A stretch of 64,000 bases of DNA, taken from assembly GCA_018873245.2 (NCBI GenBank), contig JAEMBT020000001.1, positions 19,036,220 through 19,100,219 on the forward strand, given 5' to 3'. Shown in pieces: positions 1-10,159 of this stretch. Made by a program: the position numbers and the translations under genes. Positions within the stretch are counted from its first letter, which is position 1. Every line of letters begins with the position of its first letter. This DNA comes from Archegozetes longisetosus (Eukaryota > Arthropoda > Arachnida > Sarcoptiformes > Trhypochthoniidae). The notes under the pieces were generated by a model. That model saw only the letters and a program-made list of their open reading frames with translations, was not told the DNA's origin and searched no databases.

Positions 1-183
1 AATCAAACTGGCGTCCTTTGAGAAATAGATTATCTCGTGGTGGTATTAGCAAGAAACCTAGCTGATCATTTGTGTGAGTTTTTATGGTTTGACACATCAA
101 GAAAAACAACCTAGACTCATTTGCTGAGCTTATAAAATTGATAGCATGGGTCTATAGTGGGAACTAACATTCCCTTGCGATAT

Positions 184-262
184 TCCGGTCTTGGCAAGAC
201 CGATGACGAATAAATTTGCTTTTTCCGGTCCTGTTAAGACCGATGCTGAATAAAAGTACTGG
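184..262. repeat. two-copy tandem repeat, about 40 bp unit
   Basis: Two adjacent units share the pattern TTCCGGTC..(T/A)AGACCGATG.(C/T)GAATAAA. Each contains a small GGTC..GACC dyad. No gene is recognised between 1 and 967 apart from this and the TTAGG run, and the short open frame over this repeat has no family resemblance. Confidence 0.5.
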
Positions 263-459
263 CCTTTCGGTGGAATTGTCCTATCCAGGACTGATGACCC
301 AAAATGAAGGCGAAACCAGTGTCTTAATTATGAATTTTCGGTATAAGTATGGCTCACTGGGAAATATGGATATAAATGTTAAACTTAGATATTCTCGTGT
401 AGTTTTATGAGGAATGTCATATCGATATTCTTTACCATCGCCCGTTCGGTTAGGTCAGT

Positions 460-479
460 TTAGGTTAGGTTAGGTTAGG
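460..479 (+). repeat. interstitial TTAGG run (four units)
   Basis: Four perfect TTAGG units lie here, with a degenerate fifth (TTAGGTCAG) just upstream at about 450. TTAGG is the ancestral arthropod telomere repeat. So short a run inside a chromosome may be a repair scar or chance. Confidence 0.6.
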
Positions 480-967
480 AATTGAGTGACGTCCAATTCA
501 TATCAAAAATTATTTTAATAACACTACTTTTCCGAATTTTCTTATCAAATTAAAATTTTAAATATTTGGAGAAAAGTGGACGTATTCCCAAGGAGGCGTA
601 TTCGGACCTAGAACTTTATAATCGAGATCCACCCTCAATACTCAACCAAAAAATATAAGTATCGACCATGATTCCACCAGGCACGTGTTCGGAACTGTAA
701 CCATCTGTGCTTCAGCCTATAAACTTGTATAACGTTATGACTTAAATGTAAGATCATTCTTCGTTCATAGTTTGATCGCTTATATACTAAGGAGAAAACT
801 TTGAATCGCTAAGTATTATTGAACTATAAATAAGAAAGTGTTACTTTAAAATATTAAGAAAAATTAATAACTGACTCATAAAAACCTTAATTAAATAAAT
901 TCTCTTTATAGTTTTCGAGCATTTAATTACTTTTTAATCAAACATACAAAATGCTGTCTTATCTTAA

Positions 968-1419
968 CCCTTCGTCACAACTGTGGGATAAATGTTCCCA
1001 AGTTGACTTTAAAAATCTCACCAAAATCAACAAGAATGTCTCCATTTCTTGAAAAATTAGCTATTCTTTAGTCATATATCTGATTTTGAATGTCAAAAAT
1101 CCTGATTTAGACTTATAACTTCATTTAAAAAAAAAAATTTCTGGCAACACGTCTTTCTGAGGACAGAAATTCTCTCTAACGTGTTTCGTGTTTACTATGT
1201 GTCGCAGTGCTGTAATGTCGTTACTAGAAATTTGAACCACTGATGACACTGTAGCAGATAACTCAAAATTAGTAAATTAAAACTTCGAAAACAAAGGCAA
1301 ACTCTGATTCTGAAAGTATTCGAACTAACCTAGAACAGATATAAAGCGTGGAAAACGTGGAGTAACATTTTACCGCACAGTTAATTTTACGTTTTCGGAA
1401 GTCAAGTTGAGGCGAAGGG
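968..1419. mobile_element. piggyBac-like MITE with TTAA target duplications
   Basis: The 452-bp element starts CCCTTCGTCACAACT and ends in the inverse of CCCTTCGCCTCAACT. It is flanked on both sides by TTAA (964-967 and 1420-1423). TTAA duplication with CCC-starting terminal inverted repeats is the piggyBac signature. There is no transposase frame inside, so the copy is non-autonomous. Confidence 0.75.
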
Positions 1420-1791
1420 TTAAAGTTGTATTTCATATTTATTTCATCATCAATTAGATATTTCTTAATTTTGAACGAATAAACATTGATTAGTTAAATT
1501 AAATCATATCTGTTCCTTACCGACTTTTATATATTATATAATTGAGTTATTCATAACTTGAAGAGTGATAACACGAAAGACATACAGATTGTAAACAATT
1601 TTGTACTTTGGTTTAGCTCGTGATACTCTTTATTTATATTCCGTTCAGTAAATCCCTCAGTAAAATTGAAATCTATTGAACTTAACAGTCGCTGATTCAT
1701 TGAAGATTCAATTCCCATAGAAAAAACTTAACAAAAAACCTTAATGATAACTCAAATTCATTCGTGCTGCTTGAAGTGTTTAAAAATCCTG

Positions 1792-2878
1792 TTAGGGTCG
1801 TCCATTAATAACGTTACGCCATAATCATCTTTTTGTGAGGACTCCCTACTCCATGTTACGCTGTAGTTCGCAAGGCTTTAGTACCACCTCCTTTATGGTT
1901 TTCAAACCCTTAATTTATGAGCAGGCTGACCACCTCTCACGCATCAGGGCGTCTGACTCACGTCTCCCGCATCGATTACCCGCGTGAGGCGAGAGTCTCA
2001 CGCATTTAGAAAATTTATTTAAATTTTAAAATACATATTAGAAACCAATTTCAAAACGAATAATTTCGATTTGTATCATAGAATGACATGAAAACATTTA
2101 AAATACTAAACGATAAACTGTAAAGCAAAATATATTTATGTAATTTTTAAAGCTGTCAAAAGTAAGTGTATCTGAAGTTTTCCTTCAAAAATGTATGCGT
2201 AAAAGTTTAATAGATATAAAATTGCAATTGTAAGCAAAATATCTCAAATAAGGAAAAGACAAATTCAAACAAAACTAATCAAGAGTCAAATTAAAAAGTT
2301 TAGAATGTATTATCTCAGATCTATATGAATTGTGTTCAAATGAAGAAATAACGGGATGCTAAGAGAAGTCAAATGAGTATTGATTTGGTCAGAGCAGAAA
2401 TCTGCCTAAAGTCTAGCATTGAGTTCGCTGATTACATTTCAAAGAAATTCAATTAAAAGTTGCAAAATCTAATAAAAGTATACATCAAATATTGTTAATT
2501 ATTCTCTAGTAATTGATGTAATTCTCAGCATTAAAAGTTTTTATGTAACTTAAGTGTAAAATTGATTTATCTCAGGAGTTTCATCAAAAAATCGCTTACT
2601 CCCCCCTTTGTATCAAAATCTCACGCAAGTGACCCGAACCGAGGTGGTCAGCCTGTTTAGGAGTGTTCCGAAAATGAAACGGAACTTGACTTACTTTTAT
2701 TATGAGAACATCATTAATCAATAAATCTAACTCAATAATTATTTAATTGGGATATTTTTATGCAAAAATGTAACGTTTACAAGCCATCAAACCCTACCCT
2801 CATGTCGCACTTTGTTACATCTAGCTCTAGATACTCCCTACTCCCTTCAGTATAACGTTGTTAATAGACGATACCTTA
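1792..2878. mobile_element. outer inverted-repeat element, family unknown
   Basis: Left end TTAGGGTCGTCCATTAATAA and the inverted right end (CTAAGGTATCGTCTATTAAC) match over about 28 bp. Both sides also carry a subterminal ACTCCCTACTCC motif. The inside is occupied by a second element at 1922-2655. The target duplication is not clear and no transposase is visible. Confidence 0.55.
1922..2655. mobile_element. hAT-like MITE nested in the outer element
   Basis: The ends CAGGCTGACCACCTC / GAGGTGGTCAGCCTG are perfect 15-bp inverted repeats. The flanks TTTATGAG (1914-1921) and TTTAGGAG (2656-2663) form an 8-bp target duplication with one mismatch, the size made by hAT transposases. A GC-rich CTCACGC-containing subterminal stretch occurs at both ends. 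No coding capacity is seen. Confidence 0.65.
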
Positions 2879-3082
2879 GATACTTGAAGGACATACTCAA
2901 TTACAGACTGCATATGCATGAGTTACAATCAAATTACTCTATATAATTGGCATTCAAATGATTGTTGAATCATTCGTTCCAAACTCTAGAATTGAGTCTA
3001 GTAATTGGATTAAAATATATATTTAGAAAATTTTTTAACATCAAATTGAAAATTAAATAATTAACCTAACAATTAAGAAAAA

Positions 3083-3231
3083 CCGAATGCGTAAAGTTTA
3101 TTTTTAAGATAACGATTGAGTTTGGTACTTGAAAAGAGACTATATATTGTGCAACTATCAGTACTCAAGTACTAATAAAAGTGGTTCATCCAACAATACA
3201 CTAACACTTTGAGTCCATTTATTTTTATAAA
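3083..3231 (+). promoter_or_regulatory. promoter block of P450 copy A
   Basis: The sequence holds an AACCGAATGCGTAAA stretch, AAGATAACGATTGA (a GATA-type core), ACACTAACACTTTGAGTC, and a TATA-like ATTTTTATAAAC at 3220-3231. The same order and spacing recurs before copies B, D, E and F. Initiation would lie near 3255, giving a leader of about 70 nt before the ATG at 3324. Confidence 0.55.
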
Positions 3232-3323
3232 CAGTTCGCCATTAAATTATACTTTGTTTCACTTTAAATAATAAAAAAAGTGACTAATTTCAACTGAATT
3301 TTCTATACGGTCTAAAATTCAGT

Positions 3324-4931
3324 ATGTTTTTTATTCTGTTTCTCGTTTTCGTTGCCATCGGATACTTAATTCAACGTCGAATTAGGCATTTCTCAGTCTT
3401 AGCCCGTAATGGTATTCCTGGACCGAAGCCCAATCTTATTTATGGTAATCTCTATGAATATCGAAGTTTACCAAATGTCAAAATACACGATAAATGGATT
3501 AAGGAATATGGAAAAGTAGTCGGTTATTACTTTGGAGACAAACCAACTGTCCTCGTAGCAGATCCTGACTTAGCGAAGAACATACAGATCAAAGATTTCA
3601 ATTACTTCGCCGATAGACCTCATATGCGTATAAAGCATGGTATTCACCCGAATCCAGTTATGTCTAAATCTATAATTCGAAGTGAGGGAAAGAGATGGAA
3701 AGAAATCAGAAGTGTGTTAACGCCTACTTTCAGTGCCTCAAAGCTCAAGACAATGACTCCCATTATAGACGATTCAATTAATACTTTAATAGAATTGATT
3801 GATGAAAAAGCAGATTCTGGTGAAGAATTTAATATTTATGATATGTTTCAGGGTTTAACAACTGATGTTATTGGAAGAACTGCTTTTGGTATGAAAACTA
3901 ATGTTCTAAAAGATCCCAACGATAAGTTTCTTCAGGCTGCCAAAGAGATATTTAATATGAAACTCAACAAATGGGTTTTCTTGTTAGTAATCTGTTTGCC
4001 ACAAATAGATCATATTTTGTATCCATTCAGAAGATTAGAAGAGATTATTAGACACATGAATGGAAAGTCTCCGACTGGAGTATTATTAGATATGTGTATG
4101 GATATAATTAACTTAAGGAAACACAATCCAGATCTTCGTCGTAAGGATTTATTACAATTGATGTTAGACACAAAAATATCAGGCGAAGAAATGTCTGCTA
4201 TGAGTAATGAACAGTTGACTGTTAGCAATGAGCAAAATGACAATGTGACAAATGGAGTTCAAAAGACTACTTCAAAAACAACAAACAAAGATTATAATCT
4301 AACAGATGATGAAATCAAAGCTAGTTCTGTTATCTTTTTCGAAGCTGGATATGAGACAACAAGTACTGCACTCGGATATATGGCTCATATTCTTGTGAAC
4401 TATCCTGAAGAACAAGAAAAAATTAGAGAAGAAGTTCAAGAACTATATGCAAAAGAGGGAAAACTCGATTACAATACAGTCACAAAATTACAATACATGG
4501 AATGGGTTTTGAATGAAACAATGAGAATATATCCTCCAGTCACAACATTTTCATCAAGAGAAGCATTAAGTGATTACAAATATAAAGACATGACAATACC
4601 CAAAGGAGCGACAGTTGTGTTTCCAATTTATCATTTTCATCACGATCCCGACTATTGGCAAGAACCAGAAAATTTTGATCCAATGAGATTCAGTCCTGAG
4701 AGAAAGTCTGAAATACATACATCTTCCTGGCAACCGTTTGGAAATGGACCACGAAATTGTATAGGAATGAGATTTGCTTTACTCGAAGCAAAACTTGCCT
4801 TATCCAAAATTTTGTTGAAATATCGACTTGAAAGAGGACCGAATACCGAAATTGGAAATCTGACTGTTGACTATAAATTTATTACTCTGACTCCTAAAAC
4901 TGGAGTGTTTGTTAAAGCAGTCAGAATATGA
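3324..4931 (+). CDS. cytochrome P450 copy A, clan 3, intronless, intact
   Basis: A 535-residue single-exon microsomal P450, predicted to be a haem monooxygenase anchored in the ER membrane. Visible in order are a hydrophobic N-terminal anchor (1-18), basic residues, the proline-rich hinge GIPGPKP (30-36), the C-helix W125..R129, the I-helix AGYETTS (341-347), ExxR at 398-401, the PERF-like SPER (457-460), and the haem loop with Cys479 in FGNGPRNCIG. The long F-G region and the signature resemble the CYP3/CYP6/CYP9 clan. The size is slightly above the usual 500-520, through a polar Asn/Thr-rich insert at about 285-325. The start is the ATG about 95 nt downstream of a TATA-like box. Being intronless in a six-copy local cluster, it arose by local duplication. 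The substrate cannot be deduced; xenobiotic metabolism is usual for the clan. Confidence 0.95.
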   Translation: MFFILFLVFVAIGYLIQRRIRHFSVLARNGIPGPKPNLIYGNLYEYRSLPNVKIHDKWIKEYGKVVGYYFGDKPTVLVADPDLAKNIQIKDFNYFADRPHMRIKHGIHPNPVMSKSIIRSEGKRWKEIRSVLTPTFSASKLKTMTPIIDDSINTLIELIDEKADSGEEFNIYDMFQGLTTDVIGRTAFGMKTNVLKDPNDKFLQAAKEIFNMKLNKWVFLLVICLPQIDHILYPFRRLEEIIRHMNGKSPTGVLLDMCMDIINLRKHNPDLRRKDLLQLMLDTKISGEEMSAMSNEQLTVSNEQNDNVTNGVQKTTSKTTNKDYNLTDDEIKASSVIFFEAGYETTSTALGYMAHILVNYPEEQEKIREEVQELYAKEGKLDYNTVTKLQYMEWVLNETMRIYPPVTTFSSREALSDYKYKDMTIPKGATVVFPIYHFHHDPDYWQEPENFDPMRFSPERKSEIHTSSWQPFGNGPRNCIGMRFALLEAKLALSKILLKYRLERGPNTEIGNLTVDYKFITLTPKTGVFVKAVRI

Positions 4932-5261
4932 AATATGTAAAGTTTTTACCTTTATTAAGCATAAGCTCATAGATTTGTTAACTTTTTCTAGTAATTAAAG
5001 AAAAATCATTCGAAAGAAGGATTCATTAAAATACTACAATATAAAGAAAGATCACTTAAAGTATAGTATTTTAAATTAACAATTGATATAAAACAAGTGT
5101 TTTATAGAAGATCGTTAATTTCTTTTTAATGAATAATTGTGAAAGCGACAAATATAATTCAATTGTCTTAAGCGATTTGATGACGTGAATACTAGATAAA
5201 AATTGTTGAAACTAAAGTTCAAACTAAAATTTACATAAATCAAACTTAATTTGAATTTAAT

Positions 5262-5910
5262 TTGCAACTAGATTTAGACTCCGATTATGAAAACCCATTA
5301 GTGCATCATCGTGAATTCTTGGCTGATTTTAACAGAAAAATGATAAAAGAAATCAAAAAGTTGCACTCATTAACTTGCCTCCAAACTACTTCGCGTTTAC
5401 AACCCTTGGATATGGGTGTCACTCAATCACTAACAAGTTTCTATCCCATCAAAATTTCGCAAAAACTTTTGGCATCAATTGAACAAAAGCCAGAATAGAC
5501 TGTTAAAGATATTAAACTAATTGATACTTTAGCTATGTTGAAAAGTTCTTGGGCTGAATTTTCAGAATAAAGCTATTCAGGAATGTTTTGCAAAAAAGTG
5601 GATAAAATTAAAAGCTGATGAAAATTGAACTGAAAATAACAACACAGTTTATGAAATTAATGATTTGATTTGGAGCCAACAAACTGACAAATAGGACGTG
5701 TTTGGGAAAGCACTAGTTTTGAGGACCATAAAGAGTATGACAACAGTATTTTTACCGTCTCAGAAATAAGTAACAATACAATTGTCGAAAATGTAAATTC
5801 GGAGGAAACACTAACCATAGACAATGTGATCGAAGCGAAGAAATAGTGATTCTGAATCAGAGGATAATGAAGAATTTATAAAATTAAATGACGTTTTAAA
5901 CGCTTCTTCA
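5262..5910 (+). pseudogene. Tigger/pogo-type transposase remnant
   Basis: One open stretch (5262-5498) contains TTSRLQPLDMGVTQSLTSFY. This matches the (N)TTS..QPLD.G(V/I) block of the DDE domain in Tigger/jerky transposases. Downstream the similarity continues in shifted frames with stops (for example an SSWAEF piece, then CFAKKW). The gene is therefore broken by several indels and stops. The rest of 4932-5261 holds AT-rich 3' flank of P450 A with nothing recognised. Confidence 0.7.
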
Positions 5911-6219
5911 TAAATAAGAAAATATATATTTGAATGTGGGGGTTTGGAACCTAATTGACAACTTAGGAAAAGATATCCTTAACAATAGATTCAGCAGCAA
6001 AACACAGAAAAGATAACTGATTATTGTAATTGTCCATGTTATTAGCCATAATTGTACACCTTTAAAGTACTTTGAATAGAACTTGATTATGACAATTTTT
6101 ATGCTTTAATCAGATTCTGGAAACTCATTTTCGAAGCCGCAACGAGTTCCCAAAATCGGGAGTATACTATATTTTGATATATTGCTAACAATACTAACAA
6201 TACACAAACCATTAAACAA

Positions 6220-6900
6220 TAGAAAAACTTGGTTGCATTTTAGATCTGCAGGCTACAGAAAACCTCTGAATGAAAAATCTCTAGTTAGAGATAGTTCGCA
6301 TATAGTTATCGCAAGTACAATTTCCGTATCTGCAACTTTAGACTTTGAGATTATTATCAAATAAAGGTCTTTAGATGGGCACTACTGCTATCGTTATCAC
6401 CATCAATATCACTACTTTAGCTGAGGAAGCGGTTCCTTAAGCTTAATCGAATAATCCTGAAACTCTATAACAATACAAGCAAAGCCAATATACACATGAT
6501 TTCATTATGATCATCTTTGGTCATGGATCAGTAGGTGATGATAAAGAAATCATGTTTATATCGGTTTTGCTTGTGTTGTTACACAGTTTCAGTATGGTTT
6601 GATTAAGCTTTAAGAACCGCTTCTTCAGCTAACGCTTCTTCTACAAGCATTATATCTTCAGAGTACATCTATCTTTAATGTATAAACTACATAAAAGCAA
6701 ATATATAATTAATTATTTAGATCAATTTAAATTATCACTATCAATGAAAATAATATTTTAAAGTTTTATTGTAAATAAAAAGTTATCACAATCAAACTCT
6801 GTGGAATATAAAATCTGTTTTGGGGTTATTAAATAACCGTTATTTCATTAAACAGCATTTTATTCTAAGCAGCCTGCAGATCTAAAATGCAACCAAAAAC
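6220..6900. repeat. inverted-repeat element containing a long hairpin
   Basis: A 24-bp segment GGTTGCATTTTAGATCTGCA.. near 6230-6255 recurs inverted at about 6870-6895. Inside, 6419-6503 and 6546-6630 are inverted copies about 85 bp long with a 42-nt loop, roughly 85% matched by eye. The core runs AGCTGAGGAAGCGGTTC in one arm and AGCTGAAGAAGCGGTTC in the other. It is probably a foldback or MITE relic; transcription would give a long hairpin RNA. Confidence 0.6.
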
Positions 6901-7824
6901 TTTACCCCTGAATTTATAAATTCATTCACATTTTTATGTTTACACCATTTTTGCGAATGTGATTTCTATAAATTTTTAAAATAAAAATTTGAGAGAATAT
7001 TAAACAGTTCGAAATGATATTTATCCAATGTTTTAAACTTCATTCAATTTTTTCATTGGACGGCAAAAATGTCGTTCGAAGCATTTTTAAAAATCATTTA
7101 AAAATGTGAAATATACGGTTAATAACTGACTACCAAAATTTCTAATAAATTGAACCCTTATTATATTGAATTGGTATTTAATCAAATGAAAAAGTAGTTA
7201 CAACTTTGAGGTGTGTTTCATATGTATTTCATCACCCATTAGATGCCTCTTTGTTTTGAATGAGTTCGCCACTTTCATGCAATTAAGTCATATCATTTCC
7301 TTATCTCCTTTTTATATTTGATTGAGTATTTTTATACTTTGGAAAGTGATAACATGAAAGACAAACTCATGATAAAAAATTATAAACTATGGCTTAACTC
7401 TTAATTACTGTTTCGGTAAGTCCTAGGTTACAACTTTAAATATATTCATACAGTTTCAAGTTAATAAAAGATGAAGTTTCAGAGATTTGAAGGACATCCT
7501 TATTGGCAAAACACATTTAATGCATCGTCATCAGTAATTACATATTTGACTCTCAAATGAATGTCGAGTCATTTAGAAATAGCTTATAATGGGGTTTAAA
7601 AACATATGCGACTCAAAGTCAATACGACTCTAATAAGAATCAATATGATGCATCTGAATTCTCGAAATGTGTCACATGTACAAAATAGTATTTTTATATA
7701 AAAAAAGTAACAAATGTTCTGTTTTATAGAAAACGCTGATAGACTTTATTCGTGAATCAATGACGTATTTTTAAAAACTTTTGTCAAGTTTCAAGTAAAA
7801 TAATTGCTGCAATCATTAGAAAAA
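6901..7824. other. upstream flank of P450 copy B, paralogous to that of A
   Basis: There is no gene here. The stretch 7190-7340 resembles 1425-1560 upstream of copy A (a shared TTTCATATTTATTTCATCA-type segment). The stretch 6900-7030 resembles 13430-13550 upstream of copy C. This shows that flanks were duplicated along with the P450 genes. Confidence 0.5.
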
Positions 7825-7975
7825 CCGAATATGTAAAATTTAGTTTTCAGATAACGATTGAACTATGTATTTGCAAAAGTGATTAAATGTTTTGCAACTT
7901 TCAGTACTTGTGTACTAATGAAAGTGTTTCATCTAACATATCACTAACAGTTTGAATCTATCCATTTATATAAAT
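7825..7975 (+). promoter_or_regulatory. promoter block of P450 copy B
   Basis: The block contains AAAACCGAAT, TTAGTTTTCAGATAACGATT, TTTCATCTAACATATCACTA, CAGTTTGAATC, and the TATA box TTTATATAAAT at 7965-7975. It lies 111-121 nt before the ATG at 8086 and parallels the blocks of copies A and F. Confidence 0.55.
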
Positions 7976-8085
7976 AGTCCTCTGTTCGACTTTTTTAATT
8001 CACTTTATATATCAAATAAGTAGTTCAGATCTGAGAAAAGCGTTACTAATTTCAATTGAACTTTCTACACGGCCTGAAGTTCACT

Positions 8086-9624
8086 ATGTTTTTAGTTTTG
8101 TTTCTCGTTTTCGCTGCAGTTGGATATTTAATTCAACGTCGAATTAGGCATTTCTCAGTCTTAGCCCGTAATGGTATTCCTGGACCGAAGCCCAATCTTA
8201 TTCATGGTAATCTCTATGAATATCGAAGTTTACCAAATGTCAAAATACACGATAAATGGATTAAGAAATATGGAAAAGTAGTCGGTTATTATTTAGGCCT
8301 CAAACCACAGGTCCTCGTAGCAGATCCTGACCTAGCAAAGAACATACAAATCAAAGACTTCAACCACTTCGTGGATAGACCTCATATCCGTTTGAAACAT
8401 GGTATTCATCCAAATCCAGTTATGTCTAAATCTATAATTCGAAGTGAGGGAAAGAGATGGAAGGAAATCAGAAGTGTATTAACGCCTACTTTCAGTGCCT
8501 CAAAGCTCAAGACAATGACTCCCATTATAGACGATTCAATTAATACTTTAATTGAATTGATTGATGAAAAAGCAGATTCTGGTGAAGAATTTAATATTTA
8601 TGATATGTTTCAGGGTTTAACAACTGATGTTATTGGAAGAACTGCTTTTGGTATGAAAACTAATGTTCAAAAAGATCCCAACGATAAGTTTCTTCAGGCT
8701 GCCAAAGATGTATTTAATGTTAAACTTAACAGATGGATTTATTTGTTAGTAATCTGTTTGCCACAAATAGATCATATTTTGTATCCATTCAGAAGATTAG
8801 AAGAGATTATTAGACACATGAATGGAAAGTCTCCGACTGGAGTATTATTAGATATGTGTATGGATATAATTAACTTAAGGAAACACAATCCAGATCTTCG
8901 TCGTAAGGATTTATTACAATTGATGTTAGACACAAAAATATCAGGCGAAGAAATGTCTGCTATGAGTAATGAACAGTTGACTGTTAGCAATGAGCAAAAT
9001 GACAATGTGACAAATAGAGTTCAAAAGACTACTTCAAGAGCAACAAACAAAGATTATAATCTAACAGATGATGAAATCAAAGCTAATTCAGTGGTCTTTT
9101 TCGAAGCTGGATATGAGACAACAAGTACTGCACTCGGATATATGGCTCATATTCTTGTGAACTATCCTGAAGAACAAGAAAAAATTAGAGAAGAAATACA
9201 AGAACTATATGCAAAAGAAGGAAAACTTGATTACAATACAGTCACAAAATTACAATACATGGAATGGGTTTTGAATGAAACAATGAGAATATATCCTCCA
9301 GTCACAGCATTTGTCTCAAGAGAAGCATTAAGTGATTACAAATATAAAGACATGACAATACCCAAAGGAGCAACAGTTGTGCTTCCAATTTATTATTTAC
9401 ATCACGATCCCGACTATTGGCAAGAACCAGAAAAATTTGATCCAATGAGATTCAGTCCTGAGAGAAGGTCTGAAATATATCCATGTTCGTGGCAACCATT
9501 TGGAAATGGACCACGAAATTGTATAGGAATGAGATTTGCTTTACTCGAAGCAAAACTTGCCTTATCCAAAATTTTGTTGAAATATCGACTTGAAGAGGAC
9601 CGAATACCGAAATTGGAGACCTGA
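8086..9624 (+). CDS. cytochrome P450 copy B, frameshifted C-terminus
   Basis: Clan-3 P450, nearly identical to copy A through most of its length. The start is the ATG at 8086, matching copies A and F; an upstream in-frame TTG is not a credible start. The anchor, proline hinge, WxxxR, AGYETTS, ExxR and haem cysteine (C479) are all present. Compared with A, one A is missing in the run at about 9592-9594. The last about 33 residues are replaced by nine new ones and a stop at 9622-9624, giving 512 residues. The original frame continues to a TAA at 9690-9692. The core fold is intact, but the lost C-terminal strands normally line the active site, so activity is doubtful. It could be a young pseudogene or an assembly error. 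Confidence 0.85.
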   Translation: MFLVLFLVFAAVGYLIQRRIRHFSVLARNGIPGPKPNLIHGNLYEYRSLPNVKIHDKWIKKYGKVVGYYLGLKPQVLVADPDLAKNIQIKDFNHFVDRPHIRLKHGIHPNPVMSKSIIRSEGKRWKEIRSVLTPTFSASKLKTMTPIIDDSINTLIELIDEKADSGEEFNIYDMFQGLTTDVIGRTAFGMKTNVQKDPNDKFLQAAKDVFNVKLNRWIYLLVICLPQIDHILYPFRRLEEIIRHMNGKSPTGVLLDMCMDIINLRKHNPDLRRKDLLQLMLDTKISGEEMSAMSNEQLTVSNEQNDNVTNRVQKTTSRATNKDYNLTDDEIKANSVVFFEAGYETTSTALGYMAHILVNYPEEQEKIREEIQELYAKEGKLDYNTVTKLQYMEWVLNETMRIYPPVTAFVSREALSDYKYKDMTIPKGATVVLPIYYLHHDPDYWQEPEKFDPMRFSPERRSEIYPCSWQPFGNGPRNCIGMRFALLEAKLALSKILLKYRLEEDRIPKLET

Positions 9625-9692
9625 CTGTTGACTATAAAATTATAACTCTTACCCCTAAAAATGGAGTATTTGTTAAAGCAGTCAGATTGTAA

Positions 9693-10159
9693 AATATGTA
9701 AAGTTTTTATTTTAACTTTTTCTAGAATTAAAATGTAGTTAAGAAAAGCCAATCGAAAGAATGGTCCATTTGAACAATATAATATGAAAACACTTATTCA
9801 ACCAAATACAATTTTTTCCATAAATTTTTAATTTTAGATAACTTTGATATCGTTAATGAATATTAAGAAACCGCGAAATAGGATTTAATTAGTCAAGTTT
9901 ACTGACAAGAGAATTGAAACTAAAGTTCAAATAATTAGCATTTACTTAGTGTAAATTAAAATGCAAGTACAGTTTGCAGCTATAGTTAGGCTCCAATAAT
10001 TTTTATAGTTATGAAAACTCATCGGCGCATAAAAATCTTGTTGCCATAATTTGAGCGCCACATTACGCAAACAGAAAGTGATTTTGCCTTTGATTCATTC
10101 ATTTTTTTGCGTTTAATTTTGTATGATTTGCGTAACTTGGTTTTAACTATAACTTTCAT
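9693..10159. other. AT-rich 3' flank of copy B and relic sequence
   Basis: No gene is seen. 9830-9990 resembles the 3' flanks of copies D and F. 10080-10170 resembles 22545-22650, which holds a CR1-like remnant, so a decayed retrotransposon piece may lie here. Confidence 0.4.

Noticed and set aside
216-410. 64-residue open frame at the left edge
   Set aside because: It overlaps a tandem repeat, begins at a non-ATG codon and has no recognisable motif.
4010-4243. 77-codon antisense open frame inside P450 A, identical in B and almost identical in D
   Set aside because: It is conserved only because the P450 sense strand is nearly identical there; it is a shadow of the P450 frame with no motif or promoter of its own.
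8056-8085. Longer N-terminus for P450 B beginning at TTG 8056
   Set aside because: The codon is not an ATG, and the sister genes start at the position equivalent to ATG 8086.
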